From assembly GCA_902489375.1 (NCBI GenBank), contig CABTZP010000013.1, forward strand, positions 1-21,162: a stretch of 21,162 bases of DNA. The letters are read 5' to 3'. The position numbers were made by a program, and so were the translations under genes. The notes under the pieces were generated by a model that did no database searches, was not told the origin of the DNA, and saw nothing but the letters and a program-made list of their open reading frames with translations. Origin of the DNA: an uncultured Tissierellia bacterium. GTDB lineage: Bacteria; Bacillota; Clostridia; Tissierellales; Peptoniphilaceae. Shown here in pieces: positions 1-7,969 of the stretch. The first letter of the stretch is position 1. Every line of letters begins with the position of its first letter.

Positions 1-81
1 CAGTTTTCGGACTTTCGGGAAGAACAGTCTGTTTTGGTGGAGATCAAGGTGGAAAAGCTGGGGGAAGGTCCGCCTGGCTGA
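1..81 (+). CDS. possible 3' end of an unidentified gene (partial)
   Basis: Frame 1 is open from the window edge to a TGA at 79-81 and would encode 26 residues, ending in EIKVEKLGEGPPG. The codons (GAA, GAG, AAG, CTG, GTG) resemble those of the neighbouring genes, which is the only support. The fragment is too short to assign a family. It converges on, and overlaps, the end of the leftward CapA-like remnant, so one or both may be cut by a rearrangement or assembly join near 60-80. It could also be chance: 26 open codons is weak evidence. Confidence 0.28.
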   Translation, partial: QFSDFREEQSVLVEIKVEKLGEGPPG

Positions 82-463
82 AAAAAGGCTTGATCAGGGA
101 AAATTCATCTTGAGCGGCGGAAAGCCCCCGGTCTACCCGCTGGGCCTGCTCCAGATGATGCATAATATCGCCGACGGCGAAAAGACGAAGCTCTCTTTTC
201 TCCTGGAGCTCCGCCTTGGGAAGGGGATCCGCCAGAAGCCCTTCTTCAAAAGTTTCCTTCTCCTGACTTTTTTCTTGCGGGGCGCTTTCTTCCCTTCCCT
301 CAGCCGGTTCTTGAAAAAAGGGAGCGAAGGAGGGACGAAGGAGGGCAAAGAGAAGAAAAATAAGCAAAAAAGCCAGAAGCGGAAAAGCCCTCCTCCATGA
401 AGAAGGAGATGGAGCTTTTCGTCTTCCCTGCCGCTTATCCGGAGGCAAATGGCTGTTTTTCAT
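44..463 (-). pseudogene. truncated CapA-family (poly-gamma-glutamate synthesis-type) protein
   Basis: The frame encodes 139 residues. A basic N-terminus is followed by one membrane segment (about residues 27-43, very Leu/Phe rich), then a Glu/Lys/Pro-rich linker (about 50-92), then the start of a CapA-type domain: LRLFAVGDIMHH at about 92-103, followed by a segment ending in SLIKPFFSQADL. In the family this metallophosphatase-like domain runs for over 200 residues and continues after ADL with a GNLE-type motif. Here the frame instead reads PPAFPP and stops, and neither of the other two frames on this strand restores the motif before the window edge. The ATG at 463 is chosen because GGGAGGG lies 6 bases upstream; a longer open frame from 589 would overlap the MATE gene and has no ribosome site. 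The gene follows the MATE gene by 35 bases and is probably co-transcribed with it. I infer a broken or rearranged gene whose product would be a membrane-anchored fragment. Confidence 0.6.
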
Positions 464-498
464 AAGGATCCCTCCCAGAACGCCTGGAACCAAAGCGC

Positions 499-1863
499 TT
501 AAATTTGAATTTCCACCCACTTTCTCTGTCGGAACCGCCAGAGGAACAAGAAGAAGCGGGAAACTTGATCCATCAGGACGCCCAGCCAAATCCCGTGAAG
601 GCCGAGATGAAACTGATAAACCAAAAGGATGGTCGCGACCGTCCGGATAACGGTAACAGAAAGGGTAGATGAGATCAGCGAATATTTCACATCACCCGCC
701 GCCCGCAAAACGCCGCCGTAGACCACCTGCTGGATCTGAAAGAGGACGATAATCATCACATAGCGGCAAAGGACCACTCCCATGGCAATGGACTCTGGAT
801 CCGTAAAGTGCAGGTGGAAATAGGCCTCGCCAAAAAAGAAGATCAGGAAAGAAAGGATAATGGCCATCAAAAGCCCAATCTGCTGGCATACCCGACCATA
901 AGAAAAGGCCCGGTCCTTTCTGCCTGAGCCCAGGCTGATCCCGGTCAGGGTCATGGCAGCGGTTTCCATCCCCAAGCTAAAAGAAAAACCCAAGTTTAAA
1001 AGGTTCATGGTTACAGAGTGAATAGCAAAGGCATCCGTACTGATCCGGGCGGCAATGATGGCCGTCGCCATAAAACCGATCCGCATTAAAAATTCCTCAG
1101 CGGCAACCGTGGAGCCCAGGGAAAAAATCGAATGGGCAATGGATCTCGCCGCTAAGAGCTTGTTCCGGAAAATGTAGGAAAGCTGGATATATGAATCTGT
1201 CTTCGTCAGCGAGTAAAGGCTCATCAGGAAGCCGACGATGGTCCCCAAAACCGTGGCAATGGCTGCTCCTTGGACGCCCAACTGGGGAAAACCCAGATGT
1301 CCCTTGATCAAAAGATAGTTAAAAACAATGTTCACGATGCTGGAGACAAAGTTTGTCGTAAAAGCAACGCGTGTATTGCCCGTCCCTCTTTGCGCTGCGT
1401 TGATAATAATGGTGATCGACAAAAAGAAGTTCGATCCCATAATGATCCGAAAATACATATCGGCCATCGCCTGGGTTTCAGCATTGCCCCCTGAAAAGCG
1501 GATAATGGGATCGGAATATAATAAACAGATCACCATGATGGCCACGATAAGAAAGAGCGAAAGAACCGTTGCTGTCACCAGGGTCTGATTGGCCTCTTTT
1601 CTTTTCTCTTCGCCGAAGCGCCGGGAAACCAGAGCCGAAACCGCCGTGGAAACGGCAAAAAGAGGCCCTAAAAAAAGAAATTTTGGCTGATTGGTCAGGC
1701 CGACGGCAGCCACGGCAACCGGTCCCAGGGTAGAAACCATGGCGGTATCAATCATGCCCGCAATAGCAACAAAAAAAGACTCCAAAACAGCCGGCCATGC
1801 GATGATCATGGCTTTTTTATATAAAGATTTTTTCTCTAGTTGTTTTTTCAGGAAGTTTGCCAT
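499..1863 (-). CDS. MATE-family multidrug/cation efflux transporter
   Basis: The 454-residue product is an integral membrane protein of the MATE (NorM/DinF-like) superfamily, which exports drugs or metabolites in exchange for Na+ or H+. The whole protein is hydrophobic with about 12 membrane segments. It opens with the family pattern PAVLESFFVAIAGMIDTAMV (residues 24-43), which carries the helix-1 Pro and Asp typical of MATE proteins. SRRFGEE follows the second helix, and a QRGTGNTR loop sits between helices in the N-terminal half. Length matches the family (about 450). I chose the ATG at 1863 (GAGG 5 bases upstream) over a GTG at 1890, which has only a poor ribosome site and lies in a small hairpin. 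The gene is downstream of feoB in the same direction with a 116-base gap. A TATAAT on this strand (1972-1977) could give it its own promoter, but no convincing -35 is seen. The substrate cannot be inferred. Confidence 0.92.
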   Translation of the reverse strand: MANFLKKQLEKKSLYKKAMIIAWPAVLESFFVAIAGMIDTAMVSTLGPVAVAAVGLTNQPKFLFLGPLFAVSTAVSALVSRRFGEEKRKEANQTLVTATVLSLFLIVAIMVICLLYSDPIIRFSGGNAETQAMADMYFRIIMGSNFFLSITIIINAAQRGTGNTRVAFTTNFVSSIVNIVFNYLLIKGHLGFPQLGVQGAAIATVLGTIVGFLMSLYSLTKTDSYIQLSYIFRNKLLAARSIAHSIFSLGSTVAAEEFLMRIGFMATAIIAARISTDAFAIHSVTMNLLNLGFSFSLGMETAAMTLTGISLGSGRKDRAFSYGRVCQQIGLLMAIILSFLIFFFGEAYFHLHFTDPESIAMGVVLCRYVMIIVLFQIQQVVYGGVLRAAGDVKYSLISSTLSVTVIRTVATILLVYQFHLGLHGIWLGVLMDQVSRFFLFLWRFRQRKWVEIQI

Positions 1864-1887
1864 ATCTGCCTCAATTTTTTCGTCAAT

Positions 1888-1911
1888 CACGCCTGATCGC
1901 GTGCCTTTTTT
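1888..1911. other. short hairpin in the MATE gene leader
   Basis: CACGC (1888-1892) and GCGTG (1899-1903) form a perfect 5-bp stem with a 6-base loop. It is followed on the + strand by CC and six T. On the + strand this resembles a weak intrinsic terminator, but no rightward gene precedes it. On the - strand it lies just upstream of the MATE start. Function unknown; it may be chance. Confidence 0.25.
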
Positions 1912-1979
1912 AAAACCAGCCTGCTTTTCCGCCGAAGGTGGGGAGAAACGGTGAAAAAACTTTGAATCTATATTATAAC

Positions 1980-4169
1980 CTATTTTTTCTTCTCATCTCC
2001 AGGCTTTGCGCCTAAAATCCTCTTCCCCGCTTGGGGTCGAAAAAGCAGGTACAGCCAGATACCCAGGAAAAAGGCAGCCGCCAAGGTGCCCCAGGTAAAG
2101 CCCTTTCCCTGAAAAAATTGGCTGAATTGGTAAAAAATCAAAGAAATGCTATAAGAAAAAACCAGCTGATAGCCTATCCCGATCGCCAGCCACTTTCCCC
2201 CGCCCAGCTCCCGGCTCATGGATGCCACAGCGGCCACACAGGGAACGGTATAGAGATTAAAAAGAAGGAAGGAGATGGCGGAGCTGGCGGTAAAGTACTG
2301 GAGAAAAAGGCCCTCCGCCACGGTTCCCGGACCCAGCAAAGAGGCTTTATCGCCCATATTAAAAATAATACCGAGAATCGACATCAAATTTTCTTTGGCG
2401 ATCAGTCCAGCGAAGGATGCTGCAATCGCCGGCCAGCTTCCAAAGCCCAGGGGCTTAAAGACCCCGGTAAAAAGGCCACCCACCCTGGCCAGAAAAGAAT
2501 CTTCGACAGCCGTGCCCACCGGGCCAAAACCAGAGGGGCCGTAGCCAAAATAAAGAAGGGCCCAGAGGATCATCGAAGAAAGAAGGATGATCGTCGTCGC
2601 CTTTTTCAAAAAAGCCTTACTTCGGATCCAAACGATTCTTCCCACATTTTTCATGGATGGAACCCGGTAATTGGGCAGCTCAATCAAAAGAGGAGCCGGT
2701 TCGCCCCGAAAGGTCCGGGTTTTCTTCAAAAGGATGCCGGAAAGGACAATGGCGCCGATGCCGATAAAATAAAACAGGGGCGCGAACCACCAGCGGGAAG
2801 GAAAAAAAGCACCGGCAAAAAAGGCGATGATGGGAAGTTTTGCCCCGCAAGGCATAAAGGATGCCGTCATCACCGTGAGTCTGCGGTCATCTTCGTTTTC
2901 AATCGTTCGTGAAGCCATGATCGCCGGGACCGAGCAGCCGGTCCCAATCAGCATGGGGATAAAGGATTTTCCGGACAGGCCAAGCTTTCGAAAAAGGCCA
3001 TCTAAGATGAAAGCCGCCCTGGCCATGTACCCACACTGCTCCAGGATCGAGAGGAAAAAAAAGAGGATCATCATCTGAGGAAGAAAGGAGACCACCGCGC
3101 CAACCCCAGAGATAATGCCATCAAGAAGAAGGGACTTTATCCATCCGCAAGCCCCCGCTGTCCGCAAGATGGCAGCCACCTTGCTTTTTATCCACTGGCC
3201 GATGATCACCTGATCCAAAAAATCAGAGATCTGTTTGCCCGGGCCGAGGGGACTGACAGAAAGCCAATAAACGCCGAAAATAACCAAAAGAAAAACGGGA
3301 ATCCCAATCCAGCGGTTAATAAAAAGGCCATCCAGTTTTTCCGTCCAGGACGCTTCTGGATCCGTTTTTTTCTCCATCACCTCATTCATGATCTCAGTAA
3401 GATACCGGTACCTTGCCATGGTCATCAGGGCCTCGGAATCATCATCGTAGGCTTCCTCAACCTTATGGATGGTCTGATCAATAAAGGGCGAAAGGGGAAT
3501 TTCCTCGCAAATTTCCGGATCCCGGGTAAAAAATTTTACGGCCATGAACTGGGGAGAAATCTTTCGGTAGGGATCAGATCCTTCTTCTTTCATGGTCCGG
3601 TTAATCCAGGCCCCCTCAATTTTATCCATGGCCAGCTGAATTTCCTTTTCATAAGGGAAATGAAAAAGGGGCTTATGGTTATGAACCACCACATGAAGGA
3701 CCTGGGCCAGAAGGGCCTCCAGTCCTTCTCCCCGAAGAGCGGAGATTTCAACAACTGGCGCACCCAGCTTTTCCGCCAGCACATTAACCGAAAGCAGGGC
3801 GCCCTCTTTTTCAAGGATATCTTTCATATTGCAGGCGATCACCATCGGGATGCCCATTTCCAGAAGATAGGTGGTCAGATATAAATTGCGCTCCAGATTA
3901 GACGCGTCAACGATGTTGATGATCGCGTCCGGACATTCTTCCATCAGATATTTCCGGGCGACCCGTTCATCTTCCGTATAAGGAGAAAGGGAATAAATGC
4001 CGGGAAGATCCACCAGCTTCATCTCCGGATGGCCGAGGATGAGGCCCTCTTTTTTTTCTACGGTAACGCCGGGCCAGTTGCCCACATAGGCGTTGGCCCC
4101 CGTCAGGGCATTAAATAACGTTGTTTTTCCTGAGTTCGGGTTCCCGGCCAGGGCAATTGTGTAGGTCAT
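1980..4169 (-). CDS. feoB: ferrous iron transport protein B (FeoB)
   Basis: FeoB is the inner-membrane permease for Fe(II), with a cytosolic N-terminal G domain. The 729-residue product shows G1 GNPNSGKT (9-16), the G2 Thr in GVTVE (about 36), G3 DLPG (54-57), G4 NMKD (114-117) and a G5-like ISALRGEG (about 142-149). After a helical spacer comes the membrane region, with the two gate repeats and their hallmark motifs GCSVPAIMASRTIENEDDRR and FMPCGAKLPI; the conserved Cys residues are present. E. coli FeoB is 773 residues, so this is a full-length compact form. The ATG start has a modest GGTGAA site 4 bases upstream. No feoA or feoC is visible: upstream is the divergent nrd region and downstream is the MATE gene. 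A likely promoter at 4246-4273 and a hairpin in the leader suggest regulated transcription. Assignment is very secure. Confidence 0.97.
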   Translation of the reverse strand: MTYTIALAGNPNSGKTTLFNALTGANAYVGNWPGVTVEKKEGLILGHPEMKLVDLPGIYSLSPYTEDERVARKYLMEECPDAIINIVDASNLERNLYLTTYLLEMGIPMVIACNMKDILEKEGALLSVNVLAEKLGAPVVEISALRGEGLEALLAQVLHVVVHNHKPLFHFPYEKEIQLAMDKIEGAWINRTMKEEGSDPYRKISPQFMAVKFFTRDPEICEEIPLSPFIDQTIHKVEEAYDDDSEALMTMARYRYLTEIMNEVMEKKTDPEASWTEKLDGLFINRWIGIPVFLLVIFGVYWLSVSPLGPGKQISDFLDQVIIGQWIKSKVAAILRTAGACGWIKSLLLDGIISGVGAVVSFLPQMMILFFFLSILEQCGYMARAAFILDGLFRKLGLSGKSFIPMLIGTGCSVPAIMASRTIENEDDRRLTVMTASFMPCGAKLPIIAFFAGAFFPSRWWFAPLFYFIGIGAIVLSGILLKKTRTFRGEPAPLLIELPNYRVPSMKNVGRIVWIRSKAFLKKATTIILLSSMILWALLYFGYGPSGFGPVGTAVEDSFLARVGGLFTGVFKPLGFGSWPAIAASFAGLIAKENLMSILGIIFNMGDKASLLGPGTVAEGLFLQYFTASSAISFLLFNLYTVPCVAAVASMSRELGGGKWLAIGIGYQLVFSYSISLIFYQFSQFFQGKGFTWGTLAAAFFLGIWLYLLFRPQAGKRILGAKPGDEKKK

Positions 4170-4199
4170 GCTTCACCACTTTCTGTGCGCTTAAAAACC

Positions 4200-4226
4200 C
4201 GGTCAATCCTCTTGACCGTTTTTTTT
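4200..4226. terminator. T-flanked hairpin in the feoB leader (possible attenuator or bidirectional terminator)
   Basis: CGGTCAA (4200-4206) and TTGACCG (4212-4218) form a perfect 7-bp stem with loop TCCTC. On the + strand eight T follow directly, which is a classic intrinsic terminator shape, yet no rightward gene precedes it. On the - strand the same stem sits in the feoB leader, 31 bases upstream of the ATG, and is followed by GG and five T. It could attenuate feoB or stop antisense transcription coming from the left. Confidence 0.5.
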
Positions 4227-4245
4227 ATTGGATAAGAATACCCTT

Positions 4246-4273
4246 ATTTTACCCTAGTCGACCGAATTCACAA
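4246..4273 (-). promoter_or_regulatory. probable feoB promoter
   Basis: Read leftward, TTGTGA (4273-4268) lies 16 bases before TAAAAT (4251-4246), a reasonable sigma-A type pair (4/6 and 5/6 matches). An imperfect operator-like dyad, ATAAG (4232-4236) and CTTAT (4243-4247), overlaps the -10 and the expected start of transcription. It could bind a metal-responsive repressor, but it does not clearly match a known Fur or DtxR-type box. Confidence 0.4.
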
Positions 4274-4372
4274 CAAAGGCCCTGGATAAAAATTCGGACA
4301 AAAAAAAGCCTTCGAATACCTTTTGGCCTAAAATGGCTGATAGGCTACATTTCGTATTTTTTCAAAATGAAT

Positions 4373-4409
4373 AAGCTATATGTTGTGGTTTTTCTGGAAA
4401 TCTTTGTGG
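4373..4409 (+). promoter_or_regulatory. candidate NrdR box plus repeated half-site upstream of nrdA
   Basis: AAGCTATATGTTGTGG (4373-4388) matches 12 of 16 positions of the NrdR-box consensus ACACTATATATTGTGT. The element TTGTGGTTTTT recurs at 4404-4414, exactly 21 bases (two helical turns) downstream of the first copy at 4383-4393, although the full 16-mer there is poor. A possible -10, TAAAAT, follows at 4418-4423, so the boxes would cover the -35 region. This position fits NrdR, the ATP/dATP-sensing repressor of ribonucleotide reductase genes. The assignment is by motif resemblance only. Confidence 0.42.
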
Positions 4410-4459
4410 TTTTTGGGTAAAATAAAAAGGCCATATTTCAAAAAAAGAAAGGGAACGCT

Positions 4460-6781
4460 ATGACTTTGCAGATCATTGACGAAGTGACCGAAACCGAAGA
4501 CTTCGTTTCATTAGAAAGCTATTTTCCTGACCTGGATCATTTTCACGAAAGCCTGGAGGAGATCCAAAAACGATTCCCGCAAGAGGAATACCACCTTGCT
4601 CATCTGTGTGAAAAATTTGAAAGCTTCTATAAAGAAGGGCTTGGCCTGGAGCAAAGAGTCCGCTATCTGATTTCCTCGGCCGTTGAGCTGACCAGCGAAG
4701 TCGCCCCCCGCTGGGAATGCATTGCCAGTTATTTTTACGACCTTCTTTATAAAAAAGAGTTGGAAGAAAACTGGAAAAAGAGGATCCTGGAGGGACTGGT
4801 GCCTGGGGTTTCCGACCCCAACCAGAGACTTTGCTTTTACCAAAAAGTTCGCTCCCTGGATGAAAGCGGCCTCTACGCCAAGGAAGTTTTGGCCACCTAT
4901 GGAAAAGAAGACCTGGAAGAAGCGGAAGGATGGATGGACCCCAAAAGAGATCTTTTGGTCAACTATCCGGGCTATGATCTTCTGGTTTCCCGCTATGTCA
5001 TCAAAAACTTCGACCTCGTTCCCCTGGAATCCGTTCAGGAAATGTACCTGGGCATTGCCCTCTTTTTGGCGATCCCGGAAAAAAAGAACCGGATGGGTTG
5101 GGCCCGGCGTTTTTACGATATTCTTTCCACATTAAAAATCACCATGGCCACCCCGACCCTTTCCAATGCCAGAAAGCCCTTCCACCAGCTTTCTTCCTGT
5201 TTTATTGATACGGTTCCTGATGACCTCCAGGGAATCTACCAGAGCATTTCTAACTTTGCCAATGTTTCGAAATTCGGCGGGGGCATGGGCCTTTACTTTG
5301 GCAAGGTCCGGGCCCAGGGCGCGGCCATCCGCCAGTTCAAAGGCGCGGCCGGCGGCATTATCCGCTGGGTCCGTCTGGCTAACGATACGGCGGTTGCCGT
5401 TGATCAGCTGGGCGTCCGACAGGGTGCCTGCGCCTGCTATCTGGATGTCTGGCATAAGGATGTGCCGGAGTTTATCCAAATCCGAACCAATAACGGAGAT
5501 GATCGGATGAAGGCCCATGACATCTTCCCCGCCCTCTGCTATCCTAATTATTTCTGGGAACAGGTGGAAGAAAATCTGGACGGCCAGTGGGGCCTTCTCG
5601 ACCCCCATGAAGTCCTCCAGATCAAGGGCTATGCCCTAGAGGATAGCTTTGGAGAGGAATGGACCGAAAAATATCTGGACTGTCTTTCCGATGATCGAAT
5701 TAGCAAAAGGTGGATTCCCTTAAAAGAGCTGGTTCGCCTGATTATCCGCTCCCTGGTGGAGACGGGGACGCCCTTTGCCTTTAATCGGGACCTGGTAAAC
5801 GAAGCCAACCCCAATAAAGACAAAGGCATGATCTACTCCTCCAATCTCTGCACAGAAATTGCTCAAAATATGAGTGAATCCGCCATTGTCAGCGAACAGA
5901 TCCGGGATGAGAACGGAGATCCGGTCATTGTCCAAAAGACCCGTCCCGGGGACTATGTTACCTGCAATCTGGCCTCGCTGAATTTGGGCAAGATTGACCT
6001 CGACGATCCGCTTGACCTGGAAGAAGCCGTTCGCTCCGCGGTCCGGGCCCTGGATAACGTCATTGAGATGAACTTTTTCCCGGTGCCTGCCGCCAGGGTC
6101 AACAACCATAACTACCGGCCCATCGGTTTGGGGGTTTCTGGCTACCATCATATGCTGGCCAACCATCACATTTTCTGGGAAAGCCAGGCCCACTTAGACT
6201 ATGCCGACAAGGTCTTTGAAAAGATCAATTACTACGCCATCAAAGCCTCAATGGAAAACGCCAAGGAGAAGGGGGCCTACCCCTACTTCAAGGGGTCGGA
6301 ATGGGACAGCGGCCTTTATTTTCGCCGCCGGTCCTATGAAAGCCCGGCTTGGAAGGATCTGGCGAAAAAAGTCCATGAACATGGCCTGCGAAATGGCTAT
6401 CTTTTAGCGACGGCCCCGACCTCTTCCACCTCGATCATCGCCGGCACCTCCCCGGGCGTTGATCCCGTGACCAACACCTTTTATTACGATGAGAAGAAAA
6501 ACGGCCTAATCCCCCGAGTCGCCCCAGACCTGAATTTCTCGAATTATGTCTATTACAACCCGGCCCACGAAACCGATCAGACCTGGTCCATTAAAGCCGC
6601 CGGCGTAAGAGCCCGCCATGTCGATCAGGCAACATCGATGAATCTTTACATCACCAATGACTTTACCTTCCGAAAAATCCTCGCCCTCTATCTCCAGGCT
6701 TTCCGGGAGGGGGTCAAGACCATTTATTACATCCGCTCCAAGTCCCTTGAAGTGGAAGAATGCCGGTCCTGCTCTTTATAA
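4460..6781 (+). CDS. nrdA: class I ribonucleoside-diphosphate reductase, alpha subunit
   Basis: The large catalytic subunit reduces ribonucleoside diphosphates to deoxyribonucleotides. In the 773 residues I see the active-site set: Cys247 (SSCFID) and Cys502 (VTCNLASLN) as the redox pair, Asn462, Cys464 and Glu466 in SNLCTEI, Tyr756-Tyr757 (KTIYYIRSK) for radical transfer, and the mobile tail Cys768 and Cys771 (ECRSC). Effector-loop and barrel motifs such as KFGGGMGLYFGKVR are intact. The N-terminus is unusual. Only about 60 residues precede the R1 N-terminal helical domain (starting near GLGLEQRVRYL), they are acidic, and there is no KRDG-type ATP-cone signature, so overall dATP inhibition through a cone may be absent. 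AAGGG lies 7 bases before the ATG. nrdB follows after 26 bases, so the two form an operon. Confidence 0.95.
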   Translation: MTLQIIDEVTETEDFVSLESYFPDLDHFHESLEEIQKRFPQEEYHLAHLCEKFESFYKEGLGLEQRVRYLISSAVELTSEVAPRWECIASYFYDLLYKKELEENWKKRILEGLVPGVSDPNQRLCFYQKVRSLDESGLYAKEVLATYGKEDLEEAEGWMDPKRDLLVNYPGYDLLVSRYVIKNFDLVPLESVQEMYLGIALFLAIPEKKNRMGWARRFYDILSTLKITMATPTLSNARKPFHQLSSCFIDTVPDDLQGIYQSISNFANVSKFGGGMGLYFGKVRAQGAAIRQFKGAAGGIIRWVRLANDTAVAVDQLGVRQGACACYLDVWHKDVPEFIQIRTNNGDDRMKAHDIFPALCYPNYFWEQVEENLDGQWGLLDPHEVLQIKGYALEDSFGEEWTEKYLDCLSDDRISKRWIPLKELVRLIIRSLVETGTPFAFNRDLVNEANPNKDKGMIYSSNLCTEIAQNMSESAIVSEQIRDENGDPVIVQKTRPGDYVTCNLASLNLGKIDLDDPLDLEEAVRSAVRALDNVIEMNFFPVPAARVNNHNYRPIGLGVSGYHHMLANHHIFWESQAHLDYADKVFEKINYYAIKASMENAKEKGAYPYFKGSEWDSGLYFRRRSYESPAWKDLAKKVHEHGLRNGYLLATAPTSSTSIIAGTSPGVDPVTNTFYYDEKKNGLIPRVAPDLNFSNYVYYNPAHETDQTWSIKAAGVRARHVDQATSMNLYITNDFTFRKILALYLQAFREGVKTIYYIRSKSLEVEECRSCSL

Positions 6782-6807
6782 CCGGTTTATTTAAAGAAAG
6801 GAAAACC

Positions 6808-7851
6808 ATGGAGACCATCTGCAAAAATCCTCTTTTTAACCCGGATGGGGATATTGAGCTGACTAAAAGGAGGATGATCGGCGGAAATACGACCAACCTC
6901 AATGATTTTAACAATATGAAATATGAATGGGTGTCCGACTGGTACCGACAGGCCATGAATAATTTCTGGATTCCCGAAGAAGTCAACCTGGTTGAGGATA
7001 AAAAACAGTATCCCCATCTGGCTGAGCCGGAAAAAAGAGCCTACGATAAAATTCTCTCCTTCCTCGTTTTCCTGGACAGTCTCCAGTCCGCCAATCTTCC
7101 TAACGTCGCCGAGTACATCACGGCCAATGAGGTCAACCTCTGTCTTCACATTCAGACCTATCAGGAATGTATCCACTCCCAGGCCTATTCCTATATGCTC
7201 GATTCCATTTGCGATCCCGACCAAAGGGATCAGATCCTTTACCAGTGGCGGGACGATGAGACCCTTCTTCGCCGCAACACTTTTATCGGCGATATTTATA
7301 ACGACTTTCAAAAAGAAAAAAGCCTTCTCCATTTTATGCGGGTCTTGGTTGGCAATTATATCCTGGAGGGAATTTACTTTTACTCCGGATTCATGTTTTT
7401 CTATAACCTGGCAAGAAACAGCCGAATGACCGGATCCGCTCAGGAAATCCGATACATCAACCGGGATGAAAACACCCACCTTTGGCTTTTTCGCAGCATC
7501 ATCAATGTCCTGCGCAAAGAAGAACCGCGTCTCTTTACCGAGGAAAAGCAGGCCCTCTATAAAGAGATGATCCATGAGGGGGCGGAGCAGGAAATCAGCT
7601 GGGGAAAATACGCCATTGGCAACGACATTCAGGGTTTAAATGAGACGATGGTGGAAGATTATATCCAGTATCTGGCTAACCTCCGCCTTCGGGAAATTGG
7701 CTTGGACCCCCTCTACCCCGGACACCGGGAGGAGCCGGAATCGATGAAATGGGTCTCTCATTATTCGAACGCCAACATGATCCGAACAGACTTTTTTGAA
7801 GCGAAATCTACCGCCTACGCCAAATCGGGCGCTTTAATCGATGATTTATAG
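6808..7851 (+). CDS. nrdB: class I ribonucleoside-diphosphate reductase, beta (radical) subunit
   Basis: This 347-residue R2 subunit houses the dimetal centre and radical that activate NrdA. All expected ligands are visible: Asp90 (FLDSLQ), Glu120 and His123 (QECIHSQAY), Glu187 (LEGIYFYSGF), Glu221 and His224 (RDENTH). Tyr127, the radical tyrosine, sits 7 residues after Glu120 as in E. coli NrdB, so this is a tyrosyl-radical R2 and not a tyrosine-less (class Ic-like) type. The metal could be iron or manganese; no NrdI is seen nearby, which favours di-iron. The C-terminal tail AYAKSGALIDDL would dock on NrdA. The ATG at 6808 has AAAGGAA upstream; an in-frame ATG at 6760 inside nrdA lacks a ribosome site. 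There is no ATP-cone at this N-terminus either. Class I enzymes need oxygen, so the cell presumably meets oxygen or keeps this enzyme for micro-oxic growth. Confidence 0.95.
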   Translation: METICKNPLFNPDGDIELTKRRMIGGNTTNLNDFNNMKYEWVSDWYRQAMNNFWIPEEVNLVEDKKQYPHLAEPEKRAYDKILSFLVFLDSLQSANLPNVAEYITANEVNLCLHIQTYQECIHSQAYSYMLDSICDPDQRDQILYQWRDDETLLRRNTFIGDIYNDFQKEKSLLHFMRVLVGNYILEGIYFYSGFMFFYNLARNSRMTGSAQEIRYINRDENTHLWLFRSIINVLRKEEPRLFTEEKQALYKEMIHEGAEQEISWGKYAIGNDIQGLNETMVEDYIQYLANLRLREIGLDPLYPGHREEPESMKWVSHYSNANMIRTDFFEAKSTAYAKSGALIDDL

Positions 7852-7969
7852 TCCCTCTGTTCAAAAAAGACTATAATAAAAATCTGGCCGTTTATTTTCG
7901 GCAAGAGATATAATATTATGGTCTTGGATATTGATTTTTAGCGATTTAGTAAGGAAAGAGGAGGAGCAA
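7852..7969 (+). promoter_or_regulatory. AT-rich leader between nrdB and purE with possible -10 sites
   Basis: These 118 bases contain two TATAAT hexamers (7872-7877 and 7909-7914), neither with a convincing -35 at 16-18 bases. A weak GCCG/CGGC hairpin (about 7887-7902) lies between them. I see no clear terminator after nrdB and no recognisable purine riboswitch core, so read-through from nrdAB into purE is possible. A PurR-type CGAA box pair is not evident. Confidence 0.3.

Noticed and set aside
1864..1890. GTG at 1890 as the MATE gene start, and TTG at 7931 as the purE start
   Set aside because: Both would add residues not typical of the families. The chosen downstream starts each have a good GAGG or AGGAGG site at proper spacing.
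2031..2912. Long open frame opposite feoB (293 codons), and similar ones opposite nrdB (6787-7575) and purD (15908-16681)
   Set aside because: These lie wholly within well-supported genes, their translations look like low-complexity antisense products rich in His, Gly and Lys, and they lack ribosome sites and family motifs.
7852..7969. Purine riboswitch or PurR boxes upstream of purE
   Set aside because: The leader has TATAAT and AT-rich blocks but not the conserved loop sequences of a guanine/adenine aptamer, nor a pair of CGAA-centred boxes.
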